DNA of 64,000 nucleotides, taken from the NCBI RefSeq assembly GCF_007830445.1, contig NZ_VLKR01000013.1, positions 105,421 to 169,420 of the forward strand, written 5' to 3'. The first letter of the stretch is position 1, and the number at the start of each line of letters is the position of its first letter. The DNA is from Sphingobacterium siyangense (GTDB lineage Bacteria > Bacteroidota > Bacteroidia > Sphingobacteriales > Sphingobacteriaceae). Under the pieces are notes generated by a model. That model saw only the letters and a list, made by a program, of their open reading frames with translations, had not been told where the DNA came from and made no database searches. Shown here in pieces: positions 1 through 8,071 of the stretch. A program made the position numbers and the translations under genes.

Positions 1-474
1 ACTTTTTTGGGAATAGCTTATGTTACATTACCTTTTTTCCTATTTTCCAAATTAGGGTTTATGCAAGGTACTTTTAACCATGTGCTGCCCTTAGGTTTTT
101 TGATCTTATTGTGGACAAACGATACAGGGGCATATCTCGCTGGACGAAGCTTCGGGAAACGTAAACTATTCGAACGAATCTCACCAAAGAAAACATGGGA
201 AGGTTTTTTCGGTGGATTGATTTTGGCAATTGTTGCTGCAGTGAATCTAGAGAAGTATTTTGGTTATCTACCGCTCTGGCAATGGGTAAGTATAGCGGCT
301 ATTATCAGTATTGTTGGAACATTGGGAGACTTAGTTGAGTCGATGTTAAAGCGTAGCTTGCACGTAAAAGATTCCGGAAATATATTGCCCGGACATGGTG
401 GTTTTTTAGATAGATTTGATGGGTTGTTATTAGCGGCACCTATGGTCTATGTTTTCTTAATTTTAATCAATTGA
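1..474 (+). CDS. cdsA: Phosphatidate cytidylyltransferase, C-terminal part (5' end outside window)
   Basis: CDP-diglyceride synthase makes CDP-diacylglycerol from phosphatidate and CTP, the branch point of phospholipid synthesis in the inner membrane. The visible part holds several hydrophobic helices and the full family signature near nt 340-425: S-x-x-K-R-x4-K-D, then P-G-H-G-G-x-x-D-R-x-D. The conserved stretch with W-x-N-D-T-G-A-Y (nt 112-135) is also present. The frame is open to the first base with no convincing start, and the family is usually about 260-280 aa, so roughly the N-terminal 110 residues lie upstream. A DUF2461 gene follows after 7 bp, so the two are probably co-transcribed. 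Confidence 0.93.
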   Translation, partial: TFLGIAYVTLPFFLFSKLGFMQGTFNHVLPLGFLILLWTNDTGAYLAGRSFGKRKLFERISPKKTWEGFFGGLILAIVAAVNLEKYFGYLPLWQWVSIAAIISIVGTLGDLVESMLKRSLHVKDSGNILPGHGGFLDRFDGLLLAAPMVYVFLILIN

Positions 475-481
475 TTGTATT

Positions 482-1153
482 ATGAGTCACATTCAAAAAT
501 CTACATTTGATTTTTTAACGGAATTGAAAGCCAATAATTCTCGGGAATGGTTTGCCGATAACAGAGCTAAATATGAAGCGGCATTGGCTGATGTGAGAAG
601 TTTTTTGACAGATTTAATTGCCGCTTTGAGCGAGTTTGACCCTAAGATCAATACTTCCATACAGGCAAGTAAATGTTTGTTTCGGATTTACCGTGATACA
701 CGCTTTTCAAATGATAAAACACCTTATAAAAGTTGGTTTGGGGCAGGAATTTCAGTTGATGGAAGAAAGTTGCAGGGACCAGAGTACTATATTCATATTG
801 GAGCAGAAAATTCATTTATTGCCTGTGGGTATTGGCGTCCAGAAAAGCAACATTTAGAGGCAATAAGACAAGAAATTGATTACAGCGGTAATAAATTGGA
901 TGAAATTTTAAAAACAGTATTGACAGGCGGTAATATTGCACTTTTCAAAGAAGATTTACTGAAGCGTGCCCCTGCGGGCTATAGTGAGGATAATCCTTTT
1001 ATTGACTTTATCAAATTGAAAAGTTTTGTGTTGGATAGATCTTTAACTATTAAGGATTTATCTGCAAAAAATGCGTTAGATAATATCGTGGCTTCCTATA
1101 AAAGTATGCTTCCTTTTAAAGAGTTTTTACAAGAAGCCATCGATACGGACTAA
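482..1153 (+). CDS. DUF2461 domain-containing protein
   Basis: A 223-aa protein recognised as the DUF2461 (TIGR02453) family from its opening, with F-D-F-L near residues 9-12 followed by N-N-S-R-E-W-F near 18-24, and from the central F-R-I-Y-R-D-T-R-F-S segment near 67-76. The family is widespread in Bacteroidota and other bacteria and has no established biochemical role that I can cite. No signal peptide or membrane segment is visible, so it is probably cytoplasmic. The ATG lies 7 bp after the cdsA stop. Its own stop abuts the stop of the convergent anmK gene with no spacer. Confidence 0.88.
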   Translation: MSHIQKSTFDFLTELKANNSREWFADNRAKYEAALADVRSFLTDLIAALSEFDPKINTSIQASKCLFRIYRDTRFSNDKTPYKSWFGAGISVDGRKLQGPEYYIHIGAENSFIACGYWRPEKQHLEAIRQEIDYSGNKLDEILKTVLTGGNIALFKEDLLKRAPAGYSEDNPFIDFIKLKSFVLDRSLTIKDLSAKNALDNIVASYKSMLPFKEFLQEAIDTD

Positions 1154-2350
1154 TTATTCCGGTAAGCTGATTTTGCCCATGCAGACAGCGGGCGAATCTT
1201 TAATTTGCGCTACATTGGATTTGTTGCCTACCAAAGTTTCATTTGCTAACAAAGCAAATAGGACGGCCTCTTTTGCATCTGGATTGATACCTAATGTTGC
1301 AAAGCTTTCAACTTTACAGGTAGGTAAGCTCCTTTTGATGTAATCAAACAGCAATGGATTGTGCAGTCCACCACCACTTATATATACAGCCACATCAGAT
1401 AGTCCTTCTGACTGCTTTCGGATGCCGTTGACCATCGCAAGAGCCGCAAAGCGATTGAGGGTTGCCATGACGTTTTCATGTGGAATATGAGTTGTTTTCG
1501 AACGCTCTTGCGCCTTTTCGAGATAAGCGAGATTAAATAGTTCTGGCCCGGTGGTTTTTGGAAAGGGCAGTGTTAGAAATTCTTCGGTTAATAATTGATT
1601 CAATAGCGCATCATTTACTTGTCCCTTTTTGGCCATATAGGCATCTCTATCCATCTCCTGATTAAAATTAGCCTTCATGTATTGGTTCATCATTGTATTG
1701 CCTGGACCGAGATCTGTTGCATAGGCTTTCAATTTTGTTTGATGGCTTGGGATAAATGTGAAATTAGAAATACCGCCAATATTCAGTAAGAATCGATTCT
1801 CTGTTGCATGCGAGAAAAGTAGATAGTCGCCATACGCCGCCAAAGGTGCCCCTTCCCCTCCCGCAGCAACATGTTTCTGTCTAAAGTCAGAGAGGGTTAT
1901 GATGCCGGTATTTACGGCAATATGATCTCCATCGCCGATCTGTAAGGTACTATTGGGCCAATTACGGTCTTTGGTCAATGATTGGGGAGCATGGTATACG
2001 GTTTGCCCATGGCTGGCTATACAATCAATCTCGCTGCTTGGTATATTCCACTGTTGTAATGCTGTATTGATTAATTTGGCATGTGTGACTCCAATATAAG
2101 CATTGAGTCCCGAAAATAATTGTTGGTCGATATTTCGTTTTGCAAAGACTTCACGGACTCGTGCTCTAAAATCATCCTCATAATCCATTGTAGCAAAATT
2201 CTCTAGCTGTATTTTTGTTGTTTTACCTGCATTTTCTATGCGGCATACTGCGATATCAAGACCATCCAGGGACGTTCCGGACATCAGGCCAATAATACGA
2301 CGTTCTTTCTTTTGTGAAATTTGGTAAAGTCTTTCGATTTGAGGATTCAT
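1154..2350 (-). CDS. anmK: Anhydro-N-acetylmuramic acid kinase
   Basis: AnmK phosphorylates and opens 1,6-anhydro-N-acetylmuramic acid released from murein, feeding it to the recycling pathway as MurNAc-6-phosphate. The 398-aa protein has the ATP-binding motif G-L-M-S-G-T-S-L-D-G-L-D at residues 21-32, a D-L-G-P-G-N motif near 214 and the Y-I-S-G-G-G-x-x-N-P motif near 324, all typical of the family (Pfam UPF0075/AnmK). Length is slightly above the usual 370-390, because of about 18 extra residues before the motif. It is divergent from gcvH. Other peptidoglycan enzymes lie at 8-12 kb but not in the same operon. Confidence 0.95.
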   Translation of the reverse strand: MNPQIERLYQISQKKERRIIGLMSGTSLDGLDIAVCRIENAGKTTKIQLENFATMDYEDDFRARVREVFAKRNIDQQLFSGLNAYIGVTHAKLINTALQQWNIPSSEIDCIASHGQTVYHAPQSLTKDRNWPNSTLQIGDGDHIAVNTGIITLSDFRQKHVAAGGEGAPLAAYGDYLLFSHATENRFLLNIGGISNFTFIPSHQTKLKAYATDLGPGNTMMNQYMKANFNQEMDRDAYMAKKGQVNDALLNQLLTEEFLTLPFPKTTGPELFNLAYLEKAQERSKTTHIPHENVMATLNRFAALAMVNGIRKQSEGLSDVAVYISGGGLHNPLLFDYIKRSLPTCKVESFATLGINPDAKEAVLFALLANETLVGNKSNVAQIKDSPAVCMGKISLPE

Positions 2351-2392
2351 AGCTTAAAAATAAACACAAAAATGTTATGATGAATATCATTT

Positions 2393-2421
2393 TTGACAAT
2401 TAAAGATATTTTGTAACTTCA
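2393..2421 (+). promoter_or_regulatory. Probable Bacteroidota promoter for gcvH
   Basis: A TTG at 2393-2395 is followed after 18 bp by TAACTTCA at 2414-2421, which approximates the -33/-7 promoter (TTG, about 19 bp, TAnnTTTG). Predicted start of transcription is about 25 bp upstream of the gcvH ATG. The -7 box differs from consensus at two of its last three positions. Confidence 0.4.
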
Positions 2422-2450
2422 CGGCATTAAAAATCAAAAAATTAAATACA

Positions 2451-2831
2451 ATGAATTTTCCAGCAGAATTGAAATACACCAAAGATCACGAATGGATTCG
2501 TGTTGAAGGTGATGAAGCAGTTGTAGGGATTACCGATTTCGCTCAACGTGAATTGGGTGACATCGTTTTTGTTGACATAAACACTGTAGGTGAGGAAGTT
2601 GCCGCTAATGAAGTTTTCGGTACAATTGAAGCTGTAAAAACAGTTTCTGATCTATTTTTACCTGTATCAGCTACGATTTTATCGGTTAATGAAGCTATTG
2701 ATGCATCTCCTGAATTGGTCAATTCTGATCCTTATGGTGAAGGTTGGATTGTTCGTATTAAATTGAACAATGTTGCTGATGTAGATGCTTTGTTATCTGC
2801 TGATCAATACAAAGAAGAGATCAACGCATAA
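2451..2831 (+). CDS. gcvH: Glycine cleavage system H protein
   Basis: GcvH carries a lipoyl arm that shuttles the aminomethyl group between the P, T and L proteins of glycine cleavage. The 126-aa sequence matches the normal family length. It opens with Y-T-K-D-H-E-W and contains the lipoylation motif with E-A-V-K-T-V-S, placing the lipoyl lysine at K63. The conserved N-x-D-P-Y-G-E-G-W segment follows near residues 91-99. It stands alone: gcvT and gcvP are not in the window. A strong terminator follows 15 bp after the stop, so this is a single-gene transcript. Confidence 0.97.
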   Translation: MNFPAELKYTKDHEWIRVEGDEAVVGITDFAQRELGDIVFVDINTVGEEVAANEVFGTIEAVKTVSDLFLPVSATILSVNEAIDASPELVNSDPYGEGWIVRIKLNNVADVDALLSADQYKEEINA

Positions 2832-2845
2832 ATTTGATATATAAC

Positions 2846-2880
2846 AAAAAAATAGGGGCCTATTGGCCCCTATTTTTTTT
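2846..2880 (+). terminator. Rho-independent terminator after gcvH
   Basis: A perfect GC-rich stem (AATAGGGGCC / GGCCCCTATT) with a 4-nt loop is followed by eight or more T. An A-run on the other side lets it also serve the convergent gene. Confidence 0.92.
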
Positions 2881-2891
2881 GCTATAGTCGT

Positions 2892-3647
2892 TTATTGACT
2901 TTTTAATGTGGTCTTTATTTTTGCTTCAGGCATATCCACGGCACTTGTCATTTCTGTTATCTTGGTAAGGCAGGTGTTTTTATCCAGGACATAGAACCCC
3001 TGTACGTTGCCTACCTGATTTGCATCCGGGCCGAACATTTTTCCTTCAACATTTACTTTATAGCCTAGCTCATTTGCTTCTATTAAAGTCATTGTGCTCT
3101 CCACCGAAATGCCTGAATCATCAGATTCCGTTTTGGATGTCCATGAGTCACCGATTTTAACAGGCTGTTCAGGTAATACTGTACTTATATTTTCGAACAT
3201 ACTTTTATCAAACGGCATGTTAATACCCTCAGGTAACTTGATGTCAGAAGATTTGCCAAGTTGATCAACATTAAAGCTAATGCTATTTTCTAGCAATTTG
3301 CCTAAGGTAGCATGCATCTGTTTGGAAAACTCATTGGCTTCGGGGTTTTTCGAGTCGTAGGACATGTCCATTCCCGCCATATTCATTTTCATGTTTATTC
3401 CGGTATATTTAAGGTCAAACGCGAAGATATTGTCTTTTTTCGTTGTATTGGTGATATCAAAGCCCATATTAAGGTCTGTAACCATTTTTTGGCCAGCAGC
3501 GTCAATATCCATTGTCATCACAAGGTTTTGCGATATTTTTTTCCCCGAATCGGGATTTACACGTAGTGTGTATTTCTTTTGTGCGGAAGCAGATATCACT
3601 AGAAATACAAATACGGCCATCAAAGAGGCAATTCTTAATTTTTTCAT
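2892..3647 (-). CDS. DUF6263-like secreted protein
   Basis: A protein of about 251 aa, from the ATG at 3647. The longer frame to 3680 has a poor N-terminus, whereas M-K-K-L at 3647 begins a classical signal peptide ending in an A-S-A-Q type site. The mature part is rich in beta strands, with repeated phrases such as M-N-M-A-G-M-D-M and a terminal M-T-S-A-V-D-M-P region. This resembles the DUF6263 family of exported Bacteroidota proteins; I base that on memory and have not checked it by alignment. Function is unknown; a periplasmic or surface location is inferred. No lipobox cysteine is visible. Confidence 0.7.
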   Translation of the reverse strand: MKKLRIASLMAVFVFLVISASAQKKYTLRVNPDSGKKISQNLVMTMDIDAAGQKMVTDLNMGFDITNTTKKDNIFAFDLKYTGINMKMNMAGMDMSYDSKNPEANEFSKQMHATLGKLLENSISFNVDQLGKSSDIKLPEGINMPFDKSMFENISTVLPEQPVKIGDSWTSKTESDDSGISVESTMTLIEANELGYKVNVEGKMFGPDANQVGNVQGFYVLDKNTCLTKITEMTSAVDMPEAKIKTTLKSQ

Positions 3648-3699
3648 ATATGGAATTTTAATTTTTTTAATAAGCAACAATCGGCCAGCTTAAATATAA

Positions 3700-3736
3700 A
3701 AAAAAATCCCTTTTACAGGGTAAAAGGGATTTTAAT
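3700..3736 (-). terminator. Terminator after pdhB
   Basis: On the minus strand AAAATCCCTTTTAC pairs with GTAAAAGGGATTTT around a 3-nt loop, followed by a run of T. It sits 22 bp beyond the pdhB stop codon. Confidence 0.88.
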
Positions 3737-3757
3737 TTTTTAAGAATGTAATTCGTA

Positions 3758-4744
3758 TTACTTCTTGATATAAGATACTTCTTTCACAGCTTTAACAACT
3801 TTCTCAACGCTAGGTAAAGCAGCTTCGATCAATGTTGGAGCATAAGGAAGAGGTACATCTGCACAATTTACGCGGATAACAGGGGCATCTAAATAATCAA
3901 ATGCGTTACGTTGTACATTGAATGCTAAATCCGTCGAAATAGACGCCAATGGCCATGCTTCTTCCACGATTACCAAACGGTTTGTTTTCTTAACAGACGC
4001 GATGATTGTAGGGTAATCAATAGGACGTACCGAACGCAAGTCAATTAATTCAACGCTGATACCTTCTTTCTTCAATTCTTCAACTGCAGGAATGACAACG
4101 CGAGGAAGCATTTTACCAAAAGACACAACAGTTACATCTGTACCTTCTTGGATAATATTAGCTTTTCCGATTTCCAAGTAATATTCTTCTTCAGGAACTT
4201 GTCCTTTATCACCATACATTACCTCAGATTCCATGAAGATAACAGGATCTGGATCGATAATAGCTGATTTCAATAAACCTTTAGCTTCATATGGGTTCGA
4301 AGGAACCACAACTTTTAAACCTGGTGTATTTGCAAACCAGTTCTCAAAGTTTTGAGAGTGTTGTGCTGCAAGCTGACCCGCATTTCCTGTAGGACCACGG
4401 AAGACCATCGGAATAGAGAACTGTCCACCACTCATCGAGTGAATTTTAGCTGCCGCATTGATTACTTGGTCAATTGCAACAAGTGAGAAGTTGAATGTCA
4501 TGAATTCAACAATTGGCTTCAAACCATTCATTGCAGCACCAACAGCAATACCAGCAAAACCAAGTTCCGCAATAGGTGTATCAATGATACGCTTTGCACC
4601 GAATTCATCAAGCATACCCTGACTTACTTTGTAAGCTCCGTTATACTCAGCAACTTCTTCTCCTAATAAAAATATTTTGTCGTCTTTACGCATTTCTTCG
4701 TTCATTGCTTCACGAAGTGCTTCTCTGAATTGTATTTCTCTCAT
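3758..4744 (-). CDS. pdhB: Pyruvate dehydrogenase E1 component, beta subunit
   Basis: E1-beta pairs with E1-alpha to form the thiamine-diphosphate pyruvate decarboxylase of the pyruvate dehydrogenase complex. The 328-aa length is normal. The N-terminal R-E-A-L-x-x-A-M-x-E-E-M, the G-E-E-V-A-x-Y-x-G-A-Y-K segment, the F-R-G-P-x-G cation-loop region near residue 115 and the D-P-V-I-F-x-E-S motif near 170 are all typical. A 2-oxoisovalerate E1-beta is the main alternative, but similarity to Bacteroidota PdhB favours pyruvate. The alpha subunit and E2 are not adjacent. A TAGATTTG -7 box lies 32-39 bp upstream. Confidence 0.93.
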   Translation of the reverse strand: MREIQFREALREAMNEEMRKDDKIFLLGEEVAEYNGAYKVSQGMLDEFGAKRIIDTPIAELGFAGIAVGAAMNGLKPIVEFMTFNFSLVAIDQVINAAAKIHSMSGGQFSIPMVFRGPTGNAGQLAAQHSQNFENWFANTPGLKVVVPSNPYEAKGLLKSAIIDPDPVIFMESEVMYGDKGQVPEEEYYLEIGKANIIQEGTDVTVVSFGKMLPRVVIPAVEELKKEGISVELIDLRSVRPIDYPTIIASVKKTNRLVIVEEAWPLASISTDLAFNVQRNAFDYLDAPVIRVNCADVPLPYAPTLIEAALPSVEKVVKAVKEVSYIKK

Positions 4745-4775
4745 CAGTTGTAAAATAGTGTCAATTTTTAGATTA

Positions 4776-4783
4776 CAAATCTA
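4776..4783 (-). promoter_or_regulatory. -7 box for pdhB
   Basis: Minus-strand TAGATTTG matches the TAnnTTTG element exactly and implies a leader of about 25 nt. No clear -33 TTG was seen. Confidence 0.45.
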
Positions 4784-4867
4784 CTATTTAAAATTGATAT
4801 TTTGAAGATTTGAACCCGCTAATTCTATAGTTTTATGTCATTTTTTAATAAGTAAATGACTTTTGTA

Positions 4868-5509
4868 TTAAATTTTTGAATATAAGTTGTTCAGATATTC
4901 CAATGTTTTTATAAGTGCCTTATTACTATTCATTATCGCTAACGGAATGTTCCACGTGGCACGGTTCCTTCTTTCCACGTAATTTGAAATACCGCGAATC
5001 TCAATCACGGGAATTGTCATTTTATCGGCGGCATAGAAAACGGCAGCTCCTTCCATACTTTCAACAAGACTATTGGGATGCAGTTTTTTAATTTTTTCGA
5101 TACTTTCTGTGCTACCATGGACTTTGTTTACGGTAATTCCTTCCCCCTGTTGTAGAAAAGGAAGCCTAAGCTCCTTGTCATTCAGTAAACACGAGGTAAA
5201 TGTAGACCTCCCATAGCCCAATTGATCTATTGGAATAAAATTATGACCGTCTTCCGCACCTAGTTCAACAAATGACTCTGAAACGACCTGAATAACCGAG
5301 CCTATTTCAATCGTACGATCCAAACATCCTCCTATCCCGACATTAATAAGGAGATCATATTTTTTTTCGTGTAGCATTCTTCCCAGCTCAAATGCTGTGG
5401 CAACCATGCCTACACCAGTTACTAGGGTATCGCATTGATCGTAATTTGATACCACTTCCAGAAAAGGCTGTAATTCAAATGAAGTAGCCGCAATAATTAA
5501 TATTTGCAT
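4868..5509 (-). CDS. mqnB: Futalosine hydrolase
   Basis: A 213-aa nucleoside hydrolase/phosphorylase-fold protein. MqnB removes the base from futalosine in the alternative menaquinone pathway. Evidence: the N-terminal I-L-I-I-A-A-T, the V-T-G-V-G-M segment near 31-36, a N-V-G-I-G-G motif near 56-61, and the substrate-binding V-E-S-M-E-G-A-A motif near 149-156. The final segment with R-G-I-S-N-Y-V-E-R-R-N follows the futalosine hydrolase subgroup rather than MTA/SAH nucleosidases, which are the main alternative. No other mqn gene is in the window. The 592 bp upstream of it carry a repeat element. Confidence 0.85.
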   Translation of the reverse strand: MQILIIAATSFELQPFLEVVSNYDQCDTLVTGVGMVATAFELGRMLHEKKYDLLINVGIGGCLDRTIEIGSVIQVVSESFVELGAEDGHNFIPIDQLGYGRSTFTSCLLNDKELRLPFLQQGEGITVNKVHGSTESIEKIKKLHPNSLVESMEGAAVFYAADKMTIPVIEIRGISNYVERRNRATWNIPLAIMNSNKALIKTLEYLNNLYSKI

Positions 5510-6086
5510 GACAAGCTCGTTTTGGATTGAAAATTACAAATTATCTTGCAAGCAGAACTCTTTTTAGTATAAAAACATCGTTCTTGCAATGCGTCCTGCT
5601 TAGAAACGCGAGCTTGATGTTAATAAGGCCAACTCCTTTTTTGCTACGATCTCCACTTTTATAAAGCTGTACGAACTGTTTAGTTTTTGTCCTGATGTTA
5701 TTGGAAACAATGCTAATCGATCGATATAATCGCTTGAATTAGTTTAGATTTTATATACTCTTAGTTTAGGGTTTAGTTAGGGGTACTTTAGGTAAAAGCT
5801 ATATAAAACCTAAACTAACCCTAACTAAACCCTAAGTAAACCCTAACTAAAGGTAGAAGAAAATTGGCCTTAAAAATCAGCATTCGTTGTCGTTCTTTTT
5901 AAACAGGGAGTATTTACACTCTGCTACAAAATTTTATATCAAATCATTCTTGAAAGCGGGTTATGAATAAGGATAAAGTGCTTAGATTTTTGTCTGTTTG
6001 TTCAACAAAAGAGAAAGCACTTCATTATATTACTATATTCTGACGGCATTCCTTAAATTGAGATGTTTTAATTGCACTTAAAGCCT
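5510..6086. other. Intergenic region carrying an 11-bp repeat array
   Basis: Nearly 600 bp without a credible gene. The only strong structure is the inverted 11-bp repeat array at 5741-5852, described separately. The queD promoter begins at 6087. No tRNA or long open frame was found in the remainder. Confidence 0.7.
5741..5852. repeat. Inverted array of 11-bp telomere-like repeats, copy A
   Basis: The right arm (5808-5852) holds tandem 11-bp units such as CTAACTAAACC, CTAAGTAAACC and CTAACTAAAGG. The left arm (5741-5794) holds the complementary kind (AGTTTAGGGTT and variants), also in an 11-bp phase. The arms flank an AT-rich centre around AAAAGCTATATAAA. A second copy of the same design lies at 62929-63044. 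The units look like TTTAGGG telomere sequence, but the period is 11, close to one DNA turn. Confidence 0.8.
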
Positions 6087-6094
6087 TATCTTTG
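6087..6094 (+). promoter_or_regulatory. -7 box of a near-leaderless promoter for queD
   Basis: TATCTTTG fits TAnnTTTG exactly and ends 7 bp before the ATG at 6102. Transcription would start at or within a few bases of the start codon. It argues against the upstream TTG at 6072, which would lie before the transcript begins. Confidence 0.6.
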
Positions 6095-6101
6095 TATTAT
6101 T

Positions 6102-6515
6102 ATGGTATTTATAACTCGTCGTGAACGTTTCTGTGCTGCGCACAAGCTCTATCGTGAAGACTGGAGTAAGGAGCAGAATGAGCAGGTATTTGGTCTTTGC
6201 TCCAATCCAAATTGGCATGGACATAATTATGATCTTTATGTAACAGTTAAAGGAAAAGTCAACCCGGAGACTGGTTTTTTGATCGATTTAAAGATCATGA
6301 AAGAAATAATCAACCGTAGTATCATAGACAAAGTCGATCACCGTAATTTCAATTTAGATGTTGATTTTATGAAAGGAGTCATGGCTTCTACGGAGAATAT
6401 CGCAATCGAAATATTTAAGATCTTAAAACCGCTGTTTGATGAACAGGGTGTGATCTTGCATAGTGTCCGTTTGCATGAAACAGAAAATAATTACGTCGAA
6501 TATTTTGGCGATTAA
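6102..6515 (+). CDS. queD: 6-pyruvoyl-tetrahydropterin synthase / 6-carboxytetrahydropterin synthase (QueD family)
   Basis: A 137-aa T-fold enzyme that converts dihydroneopterin triphosphate, the FolE product, into a 6-carboxy- or 6-pyruvoyl-tetrahydropterin, for queuosine or a reduced pterin. Zinc-site histidines are seen in C-A-A-H-K and in W-H-G-H-N-Y, with the candidate catalytic cysteine in G-L-C-S-N-P between them. The D-H-R-N-F-N-L-D segment and the late H-E-T-E-N-N motif complete the family pattern. The ATG at 6102 is chosen over TTG 6072 because a -7 promoter box lies between them. folE follows after 28 bp, which supports a shared pterin pathway. QueD and PTPS cannot be separated on sequence alone. 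Confidence 0.88.
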   Translation: MVFITRRERFCAAHKLYREDWSKEQNEQVFGLCSNPNWHGHNYDLYVTVKGKVNPETGFLIDLKIMKEIINRSIIDKVDHRNFNLDVDFMKGVMASTENIAIEIFKILKPLFDEQGVILHSVRLHETENNYVEYFGD

Positions 6516-6543
6516 TCTTTAATACATTTAAATAGTAGAAACT

Positions 6544-7173
6544 ATGAGTCAACACTCATTTGACAACGAAGAGTTGGATGGATATATTAAGATCGACAAA
6601 TACAATACTGAAAAGGTAGATCGCATCGCTGCTCATTATACAGATATATTGGAATGTCTGGGGGAAGATCCAAAACGCGAAGGTTTAGTGAAAACACCAG
6701 AACGTGTTGCAAAGGCACTGCAATTTCTGACACATGGCTATGATATCGATGCTGCGGAGGTATTACGTGGTGCTATGTTTGAGGAAGACTATAGTCAAAT
6801 GGTCGTCGTTAAGGATATTGAAGTATATTCTCTTTGTGAGCACCATATGTTACCTTTCTTTGGTAAAGCCCATATTGCATATATTCCAAATGGCCATATT
6901 GTAGGTTTAAGCAAGATACCACGTGTCGTTGATATTTTTGCGCGTCGTCTGCAGGTTCAGGAACGTCTCACCAATGAGATCAGAGATTGTATTCAAGAAA
7001 CTTTAGGCGCTCGTGGTGTAGCTGTGGTTATGGAATGCAAGCACATGTGTATGGCGATGCGTGGAGTTCAGAAACAGAATTCCGTAACGACTACCTCTGC
7101 ATTTACTGGAGCATTCCAAAATGATGTGACAAGATCCGAATTTTTACGCTTGATCACTGCTGATCTTGCTTAG
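6544..7173 (+). CDS. folE: GTP cyclohydrolase I
   Basis: FolE converts GTP to 7,8-dihydroneopterin triphosphate, the first step of folate, queuosine and tetrahydropterin synthesis. The 209-aa length is standard for the short bacterial form. Zinc ligands are visible as C98 and H101 in the S-L-C-E-H-H motif and C169 in H-M-C-M-A-M-R-G. The T-P-E-R-V-A-K segment near residues 51-57 and G-L-S-K-I-P-R near 121-127 are also diagnostic. It lies 28 bp after queD in the same direction and is followed by a very strong terminator, closing a two-gene operon. Confidence 0.97.
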   Translation: MSQHSFDNEELDGYIKIDKYNTEKVDRIAAHYTDILECLGEDPKREGLVKTPERVAKALQFLTHGYDIDAAEVLRGAMFEEDYSQMVVVKDIEVYSLCEHHMLPFFGKAHIAYIPNGHIVGLSKIPRVVDIFARRLQVQERLTNEIRDCIQETLGARGVAVVMECKHMCMAMRGVQKQNSVTTTSAFTGAFQNDVTRSEFLRLITADLA

Positions 7174-7193
7174 TATATTTGTTGTTTAATAAT

Positions 7194-7238
7194 AAAAAAG
7201 CCCCCCTAAAAGATGATCTTTTAGGGGGGCTTTTTTTT
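7194..7238 (+). terminator. Rho-independent terminator after folE
   Basis: A perfect long stem (AAAAAGCCCCCCTAAAAGAT with its complement, 4-nt centre) followed by eight T. One of the strongest terminators in the window. Confidence 0.95.
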
Positions 7239-7400
7239 GATGAAATTTGGAAACAAAATAGAAAATCAAAAAATGGCAATATGGCTTTTTTATGCATCTG
7301 ACGCGATTTCCGAAAAATGCTCTTTACAAAAGGATAATTGTATTTTGCTGATATTCAGCTTTTTGTAAAAAAAAGTTTTTATCATAAAAATGTTTTTTGG

Positions 7401-7408
7401 TACCTTTG
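7401..7408 (+). promoter_or_regulatory. -7 box of a leaderless-type promoter for the O-methyltransferase
   Basis: TACCTTTG matches TAnnTTTG and ends 5 bp before the ATG at 7414. The transcript should begin essentially at the start codon. Confidence 0.6.
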
Positions 7409-7413
7409 TGGTT

Positions 7414-8049
7414 ATGGAAATTGTTGCCGACGATTTAGAGTCCTATTTGGAACATACTACAGACGAGGAAAATTCGTTACTGAAAAGGGTAAATCGGGAG
7501 ACATATTTGAAGGAAACAATGCCCCATATGTTATCTGGACACTACCAGGGAAGAGTTCTTTCTTTATTGAGTAAATTGGTTGCTCCGAAACGTATCTTGG
7601 AGATAGGAACGTTTACGGGATACGCAACGTTGTGTCTCGCAGAAGGGCTGCAGGAAGATGGGATATTACATACTATCGATATCAATGCAGAGCAACAAGA
7701 ACGCGTCCAAGGTTATTTTGATGAATCGGCATTTGCTGATAAAATCAACTATCATATTGGAGATGCAGCGGTAATACTACCTACATTAGATGAAACATTT
7801 GATCTGGTATTTATCGACGCGGACAAAAAGAGAAATTTATATTATTTCGAAACGATAATAAATCAAGTTCCGTCTGGGGGACTTATTTTGATTGACAATG
7901 TCTTATGGAAAGGTAAGGTGTTAGATTCAAAACCAGACAACCAAACAAAGCAGATCATTGATTTGAATGCACGTTTAGCTCAGGACAAGCGCGTAGAAAA
8001 GGTAATATTACCGATTCGAGACGGACTTTTTGCCTTACGCAAGAAGTAA
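7414..8049 (+). CDS. SAM-dependent O-methyltransferase (Methyltransf_3 family)
   Basis: A 211-aa class I methyltransferase of the caffeoyl-CoA/catechol O-methyltransferase type. Motif I is I-L-E-I-G-T-F-T-G-Y-A-T near residues 65-76, and the later F-I-D-A-D-K motif carries the metal-binding aspartates near 130-135, followed by the L-I-D-N-V-L-W segment. The substrate is not predictable; bacterial relatives methylate catechols or small phenolics, and some annotated members act on tRNA (TrmR type). The ATG at 7414 is used in place of the ATG at 7390 because a -7 promoter box lies between them. The downstream glucosaminidase gene follows after 22 bp. Confidence 0.88.
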   Translation: MEIVADDLESYLEHTTDEENSLLKRVNRETYLKETMPHMLSGHYQGRVLSLLSKLVAPKRILEIGTFTGYATLCLAEGLQEDGILHTIDINAEQQERVQGYFDESAFADKINYHIGDAAVILPTLDETFDLVFIDADKKRNLYYFETIINQVPSGGLILIDNVLWKGKVLDSKPDNQTKQIIDLNARLAQDKRVEKVILPIRDGLFALRKK

Positions 8050-8071
8050 TTTGTGAACTAAAACATTCTTC

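Noticed and set aside
5741..5852. CRISPR array or true telomere
   Set aside because: Units are 11 bp and contiguous with no spacers, cas genes are absent, and the element is internal to the chromosome with arms inverted around a centre.
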